From: Paracoccaceae bacterium
GTDB taxonomy: Bacteria > Pseudomonadota > Alphaproteobacteria > Rhodobacterales > Rhodobacteraceae
Reading direction: 5' to 3'
Assembly (NCBI GenBank): GCA_002400675.1
Contig: NVQY01000153.1
Location: 1 to 16,235, forward strand
Length of the DNA stretch: 16,235 bases
The notes beneath the pieces were generated by a model. It was given only the letters and a program-made list of their open reading frames with translations. It was not told where the DNA came from and searched no databases. The position numbers were made by a program, and so were the translations under genes. Positions 15,499 through 16,235 of this stretch are shown in pieces (position 1 is the stretch's first letter; every line of letters starts with the position of its first letter).

Positions 15499-16194
15499 AT
15501 GAACACCTTTTTCTTTGGTATCTACCCGTATATCGCGCTTACCGTGCTGCTTGTCGGCTCGGTTGCGCGCTATGAAACCGTGCCTTTCACATGGAAATCC
15601 AGCTCTAGCCAGCTTTTGCGCCGCAAACAGCTGATCATGGGGTCGGTTCTGTTCCATGTGGGCGTTCTGGTGATTTTTGCCGGCCATGTGATCGGTCTGC
15701 TCACGCCGCTTAGCCTGTTTCACGCGCTGGGCGTCAGCAACGAGTTCAAACAGACGCTGGCGGTTGCTGCCGGTGGTATCGCCGGGGTTATGGCGCTGGT
15801 CGGCGGGGGCATGTTGTTTCATCGCCGCTGGAGCGACCCACGCATTCGCGCCACATCCAGCTTTGCCGACATCGCCATATTGGCGCTGTTGCTGATGCAA
15901 CTGGTGCTGGGTGTGGGCACGATCGTCATTTCAATACGCCATCTGGACGGCGGCGAAATGGTCAAGTTCATGGCTTGGGCACAGGGGATATTCACCTTTC
16001 AGGCCGGGGCTGCCGATAACATCGCCGATGTGGCATTTATCTTTAAACTGCACCTGGTTCTGGGGCTGACCATCTTTATCCTGTTCCCGTTCACCCGGTT
16101 GGTACACATGTTGTCGGTGCCGGTGCGCTATCTCTGGCGGCCCGGGTATCAGGTGGTGCGCTCGCGCCGCAAACCACAGAACCCGGCGGAGTAA
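15499..16194 (+). CDS. narI: Respiratory nitrate reductase, cytochrome b gamma subunit NarI
   Basis: Membrane anchor that oxidises quinol on the periplasmic side and passes electrons through two b haems to NarH. It has 231 residues (E. coli 225) and five hydrophobic spans. The four haem ligands are all present: H53 and H63 (LFHVGVLVIFAGH), and H185 and H203, with the spacing of E. coli H56, H66, H187 and H205. GGAGGA (15487-15492) sits 6 bases before the ATG at 15499. An in-frame GTG at 15481 overlaps the narJ stop but would add six residues and has no good ribosome-binding site, so I reject it as the start. Confidence 0.96.
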   Translation: MNTFFFGIYPYIALTVLLVGSVARYETVPFTWKSSSSQLLRRKQLIMGSVLFHVGVLVIFAGHVIGLLTPLSLFHALGVSNEFKQTLAVAAGGIAGVMALVGGGMLFHRRWSDPRIRATSSFADIAILALLLMQLVLGVGTIVISIRHLDGGEMVKFMAWAQGIFTFQAGAADNIADVAFIFKLHLVLGLTIFILFPFTRLVHMLSVPVRYLWRPGYQVVRSRRKPQNPAE

Positions 16195-16200
16195 GGTGAC

Positions 16201-16235
16201 ATGAGCAAATCCCTTTTCCCCGATATTGTGATCAA
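16201..16235 (+). CDS. Start of a gene downstream of narI (possible NifM/PpiC-like peptidyl-prolyl isomerase), 3' partial
   Basis: An ATG at 16201, preceded by AAGGTGAC and only 6 bases after the narI stop, opens a frame reading MSKSLFPDIVI to the window edge. Eleven residues are too few to identify a protein. By gene order it may be the NifM/PpiC-like parvulin isomerase gene that often follows narI in nar operons, and the LFPDIVI opening is compatible with that, but this is an inference from context and memory. Its tight spacing makes it part of the same operon. Confidence 0.5.
   Translation, partial: MSKSLFPDIVI

Noticed and set aside
1..16235. CRISPR arrays, insertion sequences, tRNA or rRNA genes, attachment sites
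   Set aside because: Scanned for repeats, transposase-like frames and tRNA-like ends at gene junctions and saw none. Intergenic spaces are short and account for regulatory sites only.

Overview
The window (16,235 bp, fairly high G+C, tightly packed) looks like a chromosomal or large-replicon segment of an alphaproteobacterium, most likely a Rhodobacterales/Roseobacter-type organism. The reasons are a membrane-bound nitrate reductase operon preceded by two NarK-type carriers, a divergent Crp/Fnr regulator without Fe-S cysteines in the position and orientation of Paracoccus narR, NnrS/NnrU proteins next door, and a catabolic-type reductive dehalogenase. The taxonomic call is inference from gene content; no rRNA or other marker gene is present.

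Left part (1-3521): the 3' portion of a large reductive dehalogenase gene (rdhA). It encodes a B12/Fe-S dehalogenase module fused to a C-terminal NAD(P)H/flavin/[2Fe-2S] reductase module, which marks the self-sufficient, non-respiratory 'catabolic' class. Its start lies off the left edge. A convergent gene for a small exported protein of unknown function follows, and then a 238-bp divergent intergenic region with a candidate sigma70-like promoter leftwards and a candidate Fnr/NNR-type site rightwards.

Middle (3522-6409): nnrS and nnrU, translationally coupled on the + strand, encode membrane proteins linked to NO metabolism and denitrification. They converge on a narR-like Crp/Fnr regulator on the - strand. 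The 299-bp region between narR and narK carries two good Fnr-family palindromes.

Right part (6410-16235): narK1-narK2-narG-narH-narJ-narI, all + strand. narK1 and narK2 (nitrate uptake and nitrate/nitrite exchange) are separate genes, each followed by a perfect 9-bp-stem hairpin without a T-tract. narGHJI (catalytic Mo-bisMGD subunit, Fe-S subunit, assembly chaperone, cytochrome b) are overlapping or nearly so. The first codons of another gene, possibly the NifM/PpiC-like prolyl isomerase often found after narI, begin 6 bp after narI.

Working together: nitrate is brought in by NarK1/NarK2, reduced on the cytoplasmic face by NarGH using quinol electrons passed through NarI, and nitrite is exported. 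NarR plausibly switches the operon on in response to nitrate/nitrite, with Fnr supplying the oxygen signal. NnrS/NnrU belong to the NO-response side of denitrification; the nitrite and NO reductase genes themselves are not in this window. The most unusual item is the self-sufficient reductive dehalogenase beside this nitrate-respiration locus.
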